Below are positions 8,753-17,795 of a DNA stretch of 64,000 bases, piece after piece. The stretch lies in contig JBCCHB010000044.1 in NCBI GenBank assembly GCA_039028975.1, forward strand, positions 1-64,000. The letters run 5' to 3'. The stretch's first letter is position 1. Each line of letters begins with the position of its first letter. The translations under genes were made by a program, and so were the position numbers. The notes under the pieces are model-generated. The model searched no databases and was not told where the DNA came from. It saw nothing but the letters and a program-made list of their open reading frames with translations. Source of the DNA: JAHBNG01 sp039028975. Its GTDB lineage: Bacteria > Chloroflexota > Anaerolineae > Caldilineales > Caldilineaceae.

Positions 8753-9904
8753 ATGAATTTACCGCTCAAGGTCGGTTTTGTTGGCAAACGTTCCGAAGGC
8801 CCGCTGCGATGCTTCCAAGCTATGCCAGAAGCGGAAGTTGTGGCGTTTTGCACGCGCCACGAGGAGACAGTGCGCCCAATTGCTGAAAAGTATCAGGTTC
8901 CTCGGACGTACACCCGTTATGAAGATCTGCTAGCCAGCGATATCGACATTGTCTTTATTGCTACACCATTGCCCGATCATGTCAGCCAATCGGTGGCGGC
9001 TTTAGCTGCTAATAAGCATGTTTTGTGTGAGATCCCAGCGGCTGGCACGTTGGAAGAGTGTTGGGAGCTTTTGGAAGCCGTTAAGGCATCAGATCGTACT
9101 TACATGCTGGCCGAGAACTACAACTACATGCGCGAACATGTACTGGTTCGAGAACTGGTGCGCCAGGGTTTCTTTGGTGAAGTCTATTTTGGCGAGGGTG
9201 AGTATGTCCATAATCTACGCCACCAGCTTTACGATGATAATGGGAATCCGCTTTGGCGTCACTATTGGCTGGCTGGGCGCAAAGGGGCTACCTACGCAAC
9301 CCACGCCTTGGGTCCAATTCTAGACTGGTTTGGCGAACGAGTGACTACGGTTTCCTGTTTTGGTACCGGATACCACACAGCCCCAGAGCATCTAAATGAC
9401 GATACGACCCTGCTGATCTGCCAAACGCCCAGCGGTAAACTCATAAAAATTCGCAATGATATCCTCAGTAATACGCCCGCTCGCAAGTTCTACAGCTTGC
9501 AAGGGACCAAGGGCGTCTACGAGGGCAATCGGCGCACCGTCTGGTCAGGTGATGGCAGCATCCGCAGCCACAATCGAGGCCATGGAGAAGGCGTGGTCGA
9601 CGACTATCATCAGGTGTGGTTGGCTGACATTCATGGTGAGCCGCGCCGTTTTTATTCCCTTAACGATTTGGAGCAGTATCTGCCGGAGCCAATGCATAAT
9701 CCGCCGCCCGAAGGGATTCACGTTGGCCATGCGGGAGGAGACTACTGGCAGGTTCGCGCCTTCCTGGATGCAATTCTGAACGATGAGCCACCGCCACTTG
9801 ACATCTATGCTGCACTAGAGATGACAGCGCCTGGAATCTGCGGCGAGATCTCCATCAACAGAGGTGGTATACCTGTGGATGTACCTAACTTCCGCTCTGC
9901 GTAG
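8753..9904 (+). CDS. Gfo/Idh/MocA family oxidoreductase
   Basis: A 383-residue protein with AGGGGAG before the ATG. The N-terminal Rossmann region runs from VGFVGKRSEGPL to about residue 120; DIVFIATPLPDHVSQS and KHVLCEIPAAGTLEE are family hallmarks (the usual EKP appears as EIP). The C-terminal half begins with GEVYFGEGEYVHNLR and holds HALGPILDWFG. Members oxidise or epimerise sugars, inositols or sugar acids with NAD(P). Its place behind sugar permeases and before a sugar epimerase points to intracellular processing of the imported sugar. The canonical Lys of EKP is replaced, which may indicate a divergent reaction. Confidence 0.85.
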   Translation: MNLPLKVGFVGKRSEGPLRCFQAMPEAEVVAFCTRHEETVRPIAEKYQVPRTYTRYEDLLASDIDIVFIATPLPDHVSQSVAALAANKHVLCEIPAAGTLEECWELLEAVKASDRTYMLAENYNYMREHVLVRELVRQGFFGEVYFGEGEYVHNLRHQLYDDNGNPLWRHYWLAGRKGATYATHALGPILDWFGERVTTVSCFGTGYHTAPEHLNDDTTLLICQTPSGKLIKIRNDILSNTPARKFYSLQGTKGVYEGNRRTVWSGDGSIRSHNRGHGEGVVDDYHQVWLADIHGEPRRFYSLNDLEQYLPEPMHNPPPEGIHVGHAGGDYWQVRAFLDAILNDEPPPLDIYAALEMTAPGICGEISINRGGIPVDVPNFRSA

Positions 9905-9915
9905 GATACGTTGCT

Positions 9916-10998
9916 ATGCGAATTCTACCTCTATTCCCTGCTGGTGTTGTTGGCAGCATTCCGCGCCCTCAATGGGTACAGGAACTACTCAACCCTCATT
10001 CCGTACTTTCATTAGGTGAGAAGAAGTGGCAAGCCTCTATGGACGCGGCTGTCGCGTCCGTCGTTGCCATGCAAGAGACGGCTGGGTTAGATATGATCAC
10101 CGATGGTGAATGGCGTCGCTCCTCCTACATCGGCATCGTAGATGATCTCTTTAATGGCTTTGAGAAAGGCTTGAAAATAGCTCCGTACTGGTCCACCGTT
10201 ACGCAAAAGCTAAGACGTAAAAACACAGCTCCGATACAGGAAGAAGTGGCATTTTTGCGCGCCCATACTGACCGTATGATTAAGGTTTGCTTACCTTCGC
10301 CCTATCTACTGGGTCGTCGGATGTGGGATGTAGAGTTCTCAAGTAATGCCTACCCAACCCGAGAATCCTTTATGGAGGACTTAATCCCCTATTTACGAGA
10401 CGAACTGATCGCCGCCCGTGACGCCGGTGCAGATATCGTCCAGTTTGACGACACTAGCCTCTGCCAGTTGGTCGATGAACGCAAGCAGGCCAAATATAGC
10501 GACTTGGATAAGGAAATTGGTCTCTGCACCGACCTGCTCAACGCAGTTATAGAGGGGATCACCGATGTACAAACCGCGATCCACCTCTGTCGGGGCAACA
10601 CCAACCGCAAATGGGGTGCAGATGGCGGATATGCCCCCATTGTACCTGCTTTAAAGACCCTGAATGTCGATCAATACGTAATGGAGTTTGCCATGCCGGC
10701 TGCTGGTTCAATAGATATGCTGGCGGAACTGCCATCGGACCGAACCGTGGGCTTGGGCTGTGTAGACTGTCGTAACATCCATATTGACACACCAGAAGAG
10801 ATTGTGGCTCGTGTACGTGCTGCACTTCAGTACCTAAAGCCAGAGCAGATCATGCTCAATCCCGATTGTGGATTTGCCCCAGGCAGTTCATTCGACATTC
10901 CACTAGATGAAGTCTACCAAAAGCTGAAAAATGAGGCAGTGGCAGCACAAATACTCAGGGATGAAGTCGTGCAAGGTGAGGTGCAAAATGGAAGGTGA
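9916..10998 (+). CDS. MetE-like cobalamin-independent methyltransferase domain protein
   Basis: A 360-residue stand-alone version of the MetE C-terminal barrel. The zinc ligands are recognisable: HLC with His ~223 and Cys ~225, Glu ~257 in VMEFAMP, and Cys ~318 in LNPDCGFAP. The start SIPRPQWVQELL and DGEWRRSSYIG are typical of short MetE-like proteins. It lacks the N-terminal folate-binding half of true MetE (~750 residues), so the methyl donor must differ or come from a partner. Its position inside a sugar-uptake cassette suggests demethylation or transmethylation of a compound taken up with it, but this is inference. Confidence 0.8.
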   Translation: MRILPLFPAGVVGSIPRPQWVQELLNPHSVLSLGEKKWQASMDAAVASVVAMQETAGLDMITDGEWRRSSYIGIVDDLFNGFEKGLKIAPYWSTVTQKLRRKNTAPIQEEVAFLRAHTDRMIKVCLPSPYLLGRRMWDVEFSSNAYPTRESFMEDLIPYLRDELIAARDAGADIVQFDDTSLCQLVDERKQAKYSDLDKEIGLCTDLLNAVIEGITDVQTAIHLCRGNTNRKWGADGGYAPIVPALKTLNVDQYVMEFAMPAAGSIDMLAELPSDRTVGLGCVDCRNIHIDTPEEIVARVRAALQYLKPEQIMLNPDCGFAPGSSFDIPLDEVYQKLKNEAVAAQILRDEVVQGEVQNGR

Positions 10999-11449
10999 AA
11001 AGGCAAGACTATCTCTAATACCACCTGAGCGAGATCCATGCCCCTTTTGTAGCAATATCCAAGGAACGAACCGATGCGCATTCGTGTATCGGGCTAATGG
11101 GATCTCGTCGTTTGTCAATCCTCGCCAATATGAGCGAGGGGGATTGCTAATCATCCCTGATAGACACGCCGCGACAATATTGGAACTGGATCAGGAAACA
11201 ATGGCGGAACTCTATGTCCATGTTCAACACGTTGCACGAGCAGTTTGTCGTGCATTGCAACCGATTGGTCTAAATATCTTCCAGAACAACGGTAGCGCAG
11301 CGGGTCAATCGGTCCCGCATGTACATATCCATATTGTACCAAGATATCATGACAAAGAGCCAGCCAAGGTTTATAGTGAGAAGCATGTAAACAAGACGCC
11401 CTTTGAAGAGCGTGTAACGCTAGCCAGGATTATTAAAGAGTATTTATAA
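10988..11449 (+). CDS. HIT family hydrolase
   Basis: The ATG at 10988 overlaps the end of the MetE-like gene, giving ~153 residues. A CPFC pair at residues 18 and 21 probably binds zinc, and the histidine triad PHVHIHIVP has His at about 111, 113 and 115. HIT proteins hydrolyse nucleoside phosphoramidates or adenylates. The overlap implies translational coupling. Its link to sugar use is only positional. Confidence 0.9.
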   Translation: MEGEKARLSLIPPERDPCPFCSNIQGTNRCAFVYRANGISSFVNPRQYERGGLLIIPDRHAATILELDQETMAELYVHVQHVARAVCRALQPIGLNIFQNNGSAAGQSVPHVHIHIVPRYHDKEPAKVYSEKHVNKTPFEERVTLARIIKEYL

Positions 11450-11514
11450 ATTTTAAATGAATTGTCTCTTTTTTTACGTCTAAATTATGCTGTAAATGCG
11501 CAGGAGAAGAACTC

Positions 11515-11916
11515 ATGAATTGGTATTGGGTCATTTCAGGAATACTTATGATAGTTGGCGGGCTGATGCATACGGTTGTTGGCGAGAAAAATGTCATATC
11601 CTATTTGGCAAAGAATAAACCAACAACGGGGTTTTCTCCTGATCAAACATTTAATTTAATCCGTTGGTTTTGGTATTTGGGCAGCTTTATCTCGTTTTGG
11701 GTAGGTGGGATAGCTCTACTGATTGGGGCGGCAGATGGGATAATCCCCGAGGAGAATTTTATTGGCAGGCTCTTGGCTTCGCTTATGTTCGGCTTTTCGA
11801 TCATAACCTTTGGTGCTGTTGCTATCCTGAACCCAAAGGAATTAGCAAAGCTAAGTCAAGTTGTCATTCTCGTGGTTGTCACTATCTTATTGTGGCTTGG
11901 CGCATCGGTAAGCTAA
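11515..11916 (+). CDS. Small four-helix membrane protein, unknown
   Basis: A 133-residue hydrophobic protein with AGGAGAAG before its ATG. Four membrane segments are visible: at the N-terminus (WVISGILMIVGGLMHTVVG), around residue 55, around residue 95 and at the C-terminus (VVILVVVTILLWLGA). I recognise no family. It is co-directional within the sugar cassette, 65 bases after the HIT gene and 16 before the epimerase. Confidence 0.7.
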   Translation: MNWYWVISGILMIVGGLMHTVVGEKNVISYLAKNKPTTGFSPDQTFNLIRWFWYLGSFISFWVGGIALLIGAADGIIPEENFIGRLLASLMFGFSIITFGAVAILNPKELAKLSQVVILVVVTILLWLGASVS

Positions 11917-11932
11917 GGAGTGAGCTGTCATA

Positions 11933-12778
11933 ATGAAGAAACAAGCCTTAGGCATTCACCTTATGGTTTGGAGCGGTAACGTCACAGAAGCAGAGATGGT
12001 GCTACTGCCGAAAATCAAAGAAATGGGGTATGACGGTGTCGAAATTCCCATCTTTGATCCCAAAGCAATCGATGTCTCCATGATTCGGCAAGCTATCTCT
12101 GACAGTGGATTACGCTATACCACCTCTACAGCGATGGCGAAGGGCTTAAGCTTAATCGATGCCGACAGTTCTAAGCAGGGCTTTGCGTGGATGCAGCAAG
12201 TCATCCGAACAGCGGCGGCATTAGGTGCCAACTTGCTTTGCGGTCCCATGTGCGTTCCTGTTGGCGAATTACGGGGACGCGGCTACTCCGAGGAAGAGTG
12301 GGAACGGTGCGTTCATTCATTTCAGGAGATCGGCAAGATTGCAGCGGATGAAGGCGTTACCATTGCACTGGAACCATTGAACCGCTTTGAGACGTTTATG
12401 CTAAACACGGTAGACGATGGTGTAAAGCTGATGGATCAGGTCAATCATCCATCTGTGGGCCTGCTGCTGGATACATTTCACATGCACATCGAGGAAAAAT
12501 CGATAGCCAATGCGATCCGCCGTGCAGGTAAGCACATCAAGCATTTTCACTGTAGCGAGAATGACCGGGGTACGGTCGGCACGGGGCAAGTAGCGTGGGA
12601 GGAGACGTTTCAGGCGCTGGATGAAATCAATTATGATGGTTGGATGGTTGTCGAATCGTTCAATGCTGTCATTCCAGAATTGGCAGGTGCTACCTGTATT
12701 TGGCGTCAGTTGGCAGAAAGCCCTGAGGCGCTGGCCCAACAGAGCCTTCAATTTCTAAGAAACCAAGCAGATGGCTGA
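11933..12778 (+). CDS. Sugar phosphate isomerase/epimerase (tagatose/psicose 3-epimerase-like)
   Basis: A 281-residue TIM-barrel protein. Features of the AP-endonuclease-2/xylose-isomerase-like fold are visible: MGYDGVEIPIFDP near residue 35, LGANLLCGPM, the metal Glu in ALEPLNRFET (~residue 150), LLLDTFHMHIEE and HCSENDRG. This pattern matches ketose 3-epimerases more than endonuclease IV. It would act on the sugar oxidised by the Gfo/Idh/MocA enzyme in the same cassette. It overlaps the next start by 8 bases. Confidence 0.85.
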   Translation: MKKQALGIHLMVWSGNVTEAEMVLLPKIKEMGYDGVEIPIFDPKAIDVSMIRQAISDSGLRYTTSTAMAKGLSLIDADSSKQGFAWMQQVIRTAAALGANLLCGPMCVPVGELRGRGYSEEEWERCVHSFQEIGKIAADEGVTIALEPLNRFETFMLNTVDDGVKLMDQVNHPSVGLLLDTFHMHIEEKSIANAIRRAGKHIKHFHCSENDRGTVGTGQVAWEETFQALDEINYDGWMVVESFNAVIPELAGATCIWRQLAESPEALAQQSLQFLRNQADG

Positions 12779-13697
12779 TACCGACAATCCTCTCAAACTA
12801 CTCGTGCGCTTTTGCATCAGGGACTTCGCCGAATGGCTGCTTGATAGCGAGGTTCGTCATGCCCACACGCTAAACATCGAACTGACCGCTGAACCGACTT
12901 TCGTCGATCAACTTTTCCACGTCACACTCATGGATGGTCGCTCCACCATGCTTCATATTGAGTTCCAAGGACGGAGTAGTCGCAGTCCTATGCGCTGGCG
13001 GATGCTTGAATACATGTCGCGCTTAGCCAATAATGAACGGGATCTTGACTTATGCAGCGTTGTGTTTTATGTTGGTGAGGGTGTCGGGGCCAAGGACACA
13101 GGAGAACATAGCGTACGTGGTCCTGGCAATAAGGTAAGCCTGTCATGGAGCTATCAGGTCGTGCGGCTTTGGGAGATCCCTGCCCAAGATCTTTTGGCAT
13201 TAAACCGTCCCGGTCTGTTGCCACTGCTTGGGCTGACTAAACTGGATAAGCCAGAGGACGTGGTGCCTCAGGTAGTGGACAATCTGAAGGCTATATCCGA
13301 TGATGAGTTGCAGAGGAGATTATTTGCCAGCTTAATGGCTCTACTTGAGGATGATGAGGTGACAAACATGATCGATGCGTTAGTCGAATTAGATGAATTG
13401 GGTATTGATTCTGCCTATGTACGCCGTGCACGCAAAAAGACTGCAAGGGAAGTGCTTTGCCGTAACATTCTCACTGCAATAAAGTGGCGCTTTGATCCGA
13501 CTGTTTCAATTTATGAAGAATTAGAAAAACAGTTGTCTGATATCGATTCTTTAGAGGTGTTGGACGACATCTTTGAAAAACTCTTTCAAATCGAAAGCGT
13601 TGATGAACTCGTGGCTATTTTTGAACTCGAAGAGATTAATGAGTTAGCAGAAGAATCGTCATCAGAGGATGATACGGCAGGCGAAGATAACATATAG
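12771..13697 (+). CDS. Rpn/PD-(D/E)XK nuclease family protein (YhgA-like)
   Basis: A 308-residue protein. The first ~150 residues resemble Rpn-type recombination-promoting nuclease or 'putative transposase' domains: FVDQLFHVTLMDGRSTM then LHIEFQGR, giving Asp ... Glu-x-Gln, with YMSRLANNERDLDLCSVVFYVGEG after it. The C-terminal ~120 residues are acidic and helical, ending in a Glu/Asp-rich tail. Such proteins are DNA endonucleases often present in many variable copies. It overlaps the epimerase gene by 8 bases but has no obvious metabolic link to it. Confidence 0.75.
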   Translation: MADTDNPLKLLVRFCIRDFAEWLLDSEVRHAHTLNIELTAEPTFVDQLFHVTLMDGRSTMLHIEFQGRSSRSPMRWRMLEYMSRLANNERDLDLCSVVFYVGEGVGAKDTGEHSVRGPGNKVSLSWSYQVVRLWEIPAQDLLALNRPGLLPLLGLTKLDKPEDVVPQVVDNLKAISDDELQRRLFASLMALLEDDEVTNMIDALVELDELGIDSAYVRRARKKTAREVLCRNILTAIKWRFDPTVSIYEELEKQLSDIDSLEVLDDIFEKLFQIESVDELVAIFELEEINELAEESSSEDDTAGEDNI

Positions 13698-13715
13698 CAA
13701 CTAGAAAACACGACA

Positions 13716-16700
13716 ATGAAAATCCCCCAGAAGTACCTCACAAAGAATTGGTTGTGGCTGGTCGTAAACGTCATCGCTATTCTACTCTTTCTATGGACTC
13801 TATGGCGACTTTGGACAGCACCATTCGGGGATAGACCAAGCCTCTTCTCTATTAATTCGATCCGCGACATCGGCCTCTTTACCGGCAAGACGGCCTTGGT
13901 CATGCTGGTCCTCTCTTTTGCTTGTACACCCATAGCACGTCTCTTCAAATGGAATAAAGCGATAACTGTACGCAAGTCTTTGGGTCTGTGGGGTTTTGGA
14001 TTTGCTGGGATCCACATGTTTATCACCATGACCGGCACCGCATTTTTATCTGACTTAGAAGCCTGGCAGACCATCGGAAGAACAATGCAGGATGGCTGGC
14101 AGTCTGGTCCATGGAATGGCTATTATGCATTTGGAAAGATGCCATATGCCGTATTGGGCTACTTTGCACTAGTGTTACTTGTGCCATTGGCTCTTACATC
14201 GAACCGCTATTCAATGCGCCTGCTTGGCAAAAATTGGAAGCGGGTACACTGGCTCGTCTATTTGGTTGTGCCGTTGGCAATTTGGCACTACCTTTGGGTG
14301 GGCACCCACCGTGCCAAATGGGGGTTGCCGAGCGGCGAGGCAGCCGAGGGAATGACCCAACCACTGCTATTTGCTGGGATTGTGGGGCATCTTTTGCTGC
14401 TTCGCATTCCAGCCATACGCAAGAGGATTTCTCTCAGTCTCCTCTCAGTCGTTATCCTGCTTTGGCTACCTGGGTGCCAAACCACGAGCAGCATCTTCGG
14501 CACGAATGGCTCGGTCTCAATACCTATTTCTACACTTGATGTAGAGCAAAATATACTAGATCCTGACGAAAGCTTAGCCATTCTGGCGGCAACGTCTACC
14601 CCGAAGCCAAATCAATCTGACGCGAGGTTGACGCCTACAAGCGCACATAAAGCAGCTACTGTGAGAGCAACCCTCTTTCAGACGCCAGAACGATTGGCTT
14701 CCAAGCCTTCATTGCCTGCCCATACGGATAGTGTTCCCACAGTGGCACCCTATCCAACACCTTTACTCATTCGGAACAACATTGTTGTGGACCCACCGAA
14801 GCTAGATGAAGCGGCTCTTTTTGGGAGATCGATCAAGGCGCTCAAAGAATCCATATCTCACCCTAACATCTCACTCACTCTGCCTAGAGATCTATGCTTG
14901 GGCAAAAACAATTGGTATCAATGTGCCCAGAAGATCGAGTCCTATTTATTGGGTGCCGGTGATAGCAATTTTGTGTGGACAGAGACAAGCTTGGAAATTC
15001 CACTAAAAAATGGTACGGCTATTTTGCTTACAGACCAAATAGGAAGAGGCGCTGGTGGTTACGCTTACTACAATTATGTGCGGTACATGAGCGAGATTGG
15101 CTACCACTTGGTGCATGTGCAATATTACGAGGGCAGTGATTACATTCTATTCGATGAAGAAATCGGTAATGCGACTGTCATTGAAGGTGTCCCTGTACTT
15201 GCACCAGACAATATACACTTTCTACTTGCTGTGGGTCGATTTGAAAGCCCGCTGATTATTCAGCTTTGGACAACGGGTGGCGATGCACCGCGTATGATAG
15301 AGCAGTGGTCTATCATCAGCAACCCTGACCTAGTTCATTCTACCTTTCGGACCATTACCTGGTTATCATCAACTGAGTTTCAGATTGAGTCAGAAATAGT
15401 GAACGTCAATGCAACGGCATCTGATGATCTGGGAACAGGATTTTTGGCTGGGATTCGCGAAAAGATGCAAGCTGTAGCGGGGAATAGCCCTCTCTATCAC
15501 ACAGGGATCTTTACAGGTAAACGTGAAGCAGAAGGATGGTGGTACTTGTCTTTCAATGAGCAGAGGATTCAGGGACTTTCAGCAGCAATCAAGTCCACAA
15601 CTGCCACATCTAATCGAACCATTGATGAGCAAATGGACGATCCCATGTCAATTCCCGTTGAGGTCTTACGTCGCGTAGGCCAAAATACGAGCTTGTATAC
15701 CTGCCCTGAATGTGTGGAGCAAGGGCTATCTATGACAACAGGAAACGGCACAGGTAACGCAAAACCCATCGAACACTCAATCCCAGATAACCTTTGCCAG
15801 TCGCAATACAATCGGCTTGATTGTGTCAATGCAATCGAGCAATATCAATTTGCAGAGGGTGTGCCAGGCGTAGATCGGCAGAATCAGACATTGCGAATTG
15901 CTCTCCCCAATGGTCGTGTAATGAATTTTACAGATAGTGCAGATCGAAGGGATGCGCATTCTGCCCTCTTTCGATATATGGGCTATCGAGCCGACGTCAG
16001 CTACCATGTTGTCACAACACTTCTGTATGAAGGAGGCGATTTTCTGTTAATCGATGGCGCAAGCGGAGAATGGATGACCTTTGCTTCTATGCCAATCTTC
16101 GCTCCCGGTGGCAAGCACTTTGCATTAGAAACATCGGCGTTTGATAACCCACTACGCATTCAGATCTGGCAGAGGGAGAACGATATCGTCAGTCTCAACA
16201 CTGAGTTTGAGATAGTTGAGCGAGCCAGAGAAATATCATATAGTAAACGAAAAGCCGAGTGGTTATCGCCTGATAGATTACAGCTTACCATTGAGCCGCG
16301 TGACGTAGAGGCTGGTTCGGGTGAAGTAGCCGCTGCCACAACTCAAATCTTCCAGGCAATTCCAGAAAATGATCGATGGACAGCTATCTGGAACGGAACC
16401 CCAGCCTCCATGCCACCCGTACATGAGGGGTCCATCCATTTGCAATCGAGACGTGGCTTTCAAGTAGATACGCTAGACGTTGGCAAACACATTTACACGG
16501 ACCGAGAGTATGTGGTCGAAGTTCTCTCGCCGGATCTAATCGGAGCAACCTTTTTCCCCTTCGCCAACAACGCCACGCGAAATACGGAGCCGGAATACAT
16601 TCGCTTTGATCTCTTGCAGCCATCCACCCTCTATGTGGCCATCGATGAGCAGACCCTACAGCTACCTGGCTGGATGGATACTGAGTGGCAGCTCAGTGAG

Positions 16701-16871
16701 AAAGAGCTTGTTACCAATGATATCCCTGTGCACCTCTACGAACGTCACTTTGAGCCAGGCCAAATTGTCCTCGGCGGCAATTGGATGCCACCTGCTGAAG
16801 GTATACGGGCGCATTATTTGCTCATGATTTCGCCCAAAAGTCATAATCAAAAACGGAGTGGCTTAGATTGA
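13716..16871 (+). CDS. MsrQ-like haem membrane domain fused to a lipoprotein-like region with duplicated domain
   Basis: A 1051-residue protein. Residues ~1-237 have about six membrane helices like MsrQ/YedZ: a His in GFAGIHMFITM, VHWLVYLVVPLAIWHYLWV, and the end RIPAIRKR where MsrQ normally stops. Immediately after comes SLSLLSVVILLWLPGC, which looks exactly like a lipoprotein signal with Cys ~254. A low-complexity Pro/Thr linker follows. Two related ~200-residue domains then start near residues 387 and 685; they share DLC....., C..AIE or C..KIE, a YHxV.....YEG.D(Y/F)(I/L)L box, and (I/L)APG/D..HF followed by PL.IQ(L/I)W. A different domain ends the protein (EYIRFDLLQPSTLYVAIDEQ ... GQIVLGG). 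No MsrP partner is nearby. Confidence 0.7.
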   Translation: MKIPQKYLTKNWLWLVVNVIAILLFLWTLWRLWTAPFGDRPSLFSINSIRDIGLFTGKTALVMLVLSFACTPIARLFKWNKAITVRKSLGLWGFGFAGIHMFITMTGTAFLSDLEAWQTIGRTMQDGWQSGPWNGYYAFGKMPYAVLGYFALVLLVPLALTSNRYSMRLLGKNWKRVHWLVYLVVPLAIWHYLWVGTHRAKWGLPSGEAAEGMTQPLLFAGIVGHLLLLRIPAIRKRISLSLLSVVILLWLPGCQTTSSIFGTNGSVSIPISTLDVEQNILDPDESLAILAATSTPKPNQSDARLTPTSAHKAATVRATLFQTPERLASKPSLPAHTDSVPTVAPYPTPLLIRNNIVVDPPKLDEAALFGRSIKALKESISHPNISLTLPRDLCLGKNNWYQCAQKIESYLLGAGDSNFVWTETSLEIPLKNGTAILLTDQIGRGAGGYAYYNYVRYMSEIGYHLVHVQYYEGSDYILFDEEIGNATVIEGVPVLAPDNIHFLLAVGRFESPLIIQLWTTGGDAPRMIEQWSIISNPDLVHSTFRTITWLSSTEFQIESEIVNVNATASDDLGTGFLAGIREKMQAVAGNSPLYHTGIFTGKREAEGWWYLSFNEQRIQGLSAAIKSTTATSNRTIDEQMDDPMSIPVEVLRRVGQNTSLYTCPECVEQGLSMTTGNGTGNAKPIEHSIPDNLCQSQYNRLDCVNAIEQYQFAEGVPGVDRQNQTLRIALPNGRVMNFTDSADRRDAHSALFRYMGYRADVSYHVVTTLLYEGGDFLLIDGASGEWMTFASMPIFAPGGKHFALETSAFDNPLRIQIWQRENDIVSLNTEFEIVERAREISYSKRKAEWLSPDRLQLTIEPRDVEAGSGEVAAATTQIFQAIPENDRWTAIWNGTPASMPPVHEGSIHLQSRRGFQVDTLDVGKHIYTDREYVVEVLSPDLIGATFFPFANNATRNTEPEYIRFDLLQPSTLYVAIDEQTLQLPGWMDTEWQLSEKELVTNDIPVHLYERHFEPGQIVLGGNWMPPAEGIRAHYLLMISPKSHNQKRSGLD

Positions 16872-17728
16872 CAAAACTCGCTATACTCTCTGACATCCAC
16901 GGTAATCTGCCTGCTCTCCAAGCGGTCATCGCCGACTTATCATCAGTCGATCAAGTCGTTGTAGCGGGCGACATTATCAATTGGGGACCCTTCTCTGCCG
17001 ACGTGGTTGAGTTGCTTGCCCACCTTCGCTGCTCCGTTATTCGAGGAAACAACGAATACTACCTGCTGGATTATGAATCTGCCCGAATGCCTGCCCATTG
17101 GGAAAGTTACACGCTAATTCCTTGGCTACGAGATCAGTTACAAGGGACATATGCCGCCCAGATTGCATGTTGGCCCGACCAACTTCACTTACGATTCCCT
17201 GATGCGCCGCCGATCTGTGTGGTGCATGGTATCCCTGGTAATCCATGGCAGTCGATCTATCCTTCTTTGAATGAAGAAGGCGTTCGGGAAGTCTTAAAAG
17301 AGACAGAAGAATCGACTATTATCGCAGGACACAGTCATATTCCTATGGCACGGCGGGTGGAACAGTGGCAAATTTTCAACCCTGGTTCGGTTGGTGTGCC
17401 GCTGGATGGCGTGCCTTTCAGAGCAAGATACATGTTGCTTGATGGTGATGAGAAAGGCTGGCGTGCCGCTTTTCGCACGGTCGACTACGATCCAACCACT
17501 CTCTTTGAGGAATTTGAGCGTCAGGATTTTGTTGGTCAATGTGGTCCGACGGCTAGATTAGTCCTGGCAGAATTTCGCGAAGCGCGTTTGACGGTTCACC
17601 CCTATATTCGCTGGGTTGAGGATACCTATTCAGGTGCGGAGATGACAGATGGTCTGGTTGATGAATTTCTCCAAATCGACACTACACCTTATCTGGACGA
17701 GCCATATCGTTTATTAAGGCCAAAATGA
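16868..17728 (+). CDS. Metallophosphoesterase (calcineurin-like)
   Basis: A 286-residue protein starting at a TTG that overlaps the previous stop by four bases (TTGA). The phosphoesterase motifs appear in order: LSDIHGNLPAL (D-x-H), VAGDIINWGP (GD), RGNNEYY (GN-E in place of GNHD), VVHGIPG and AGHSHIP (GHxH). This set binds a two-metal centre. The YfcE/DR1281-like layout suggests a phosphodiesterase or phosphatase; the substrate is unknown. The overlap suggests co-translation with the MsrQ fusion. Confidence 0.85.
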   Translation: MTKLAILSDIHGNLPALQAVIADLSSVDQVVVAGDIINWGPFSADVVELLAHLRCSVIRGNNEYYLLDYESARMPAHWESYTLIPWLRDQLQGTYAAQIACWPDQLHLRFPDAPPICVVHGIPGNPWQSIYPSLNEEGVREVLKETEESTIIAGHSHIPMARRVEQWQIFNPGSVGVPLDGVPFRARYMLLDGDEKGWRAAFRTVDYDPTTLFEEFERQDFVGQCGPTARLVLAEFREARLTVHPYIRWVEDTYSGAEMTDGLVDEFLQIDTTPYLDEPYRLLRPK

Positions 17729-17750
17729 ACGATATCCGATCGATTCGTCA

Positions 17751-17764
17751 TGGGCAAAAGCCCA
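17751..17764. terminator. Small hairpin TGGGC-AAAA-GCCCA
   Basis: A 5-bp stem with a 4-base loop lies 23 bases after the phosphoesterase stop. There is no clear T-tract, so termination is only possible. Confidence 0.25.
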
Positions 17765-17795
17765 ATACCAGCCTAATTTCACAATAAATTCTGCT

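Noticed and set aside
13716..14430. MsrPQ methionine sulfoxide repair operon
   Set aside because: Only an MsrQ-like domain is present; no MsrP molybdoprotein gene lies within the window.
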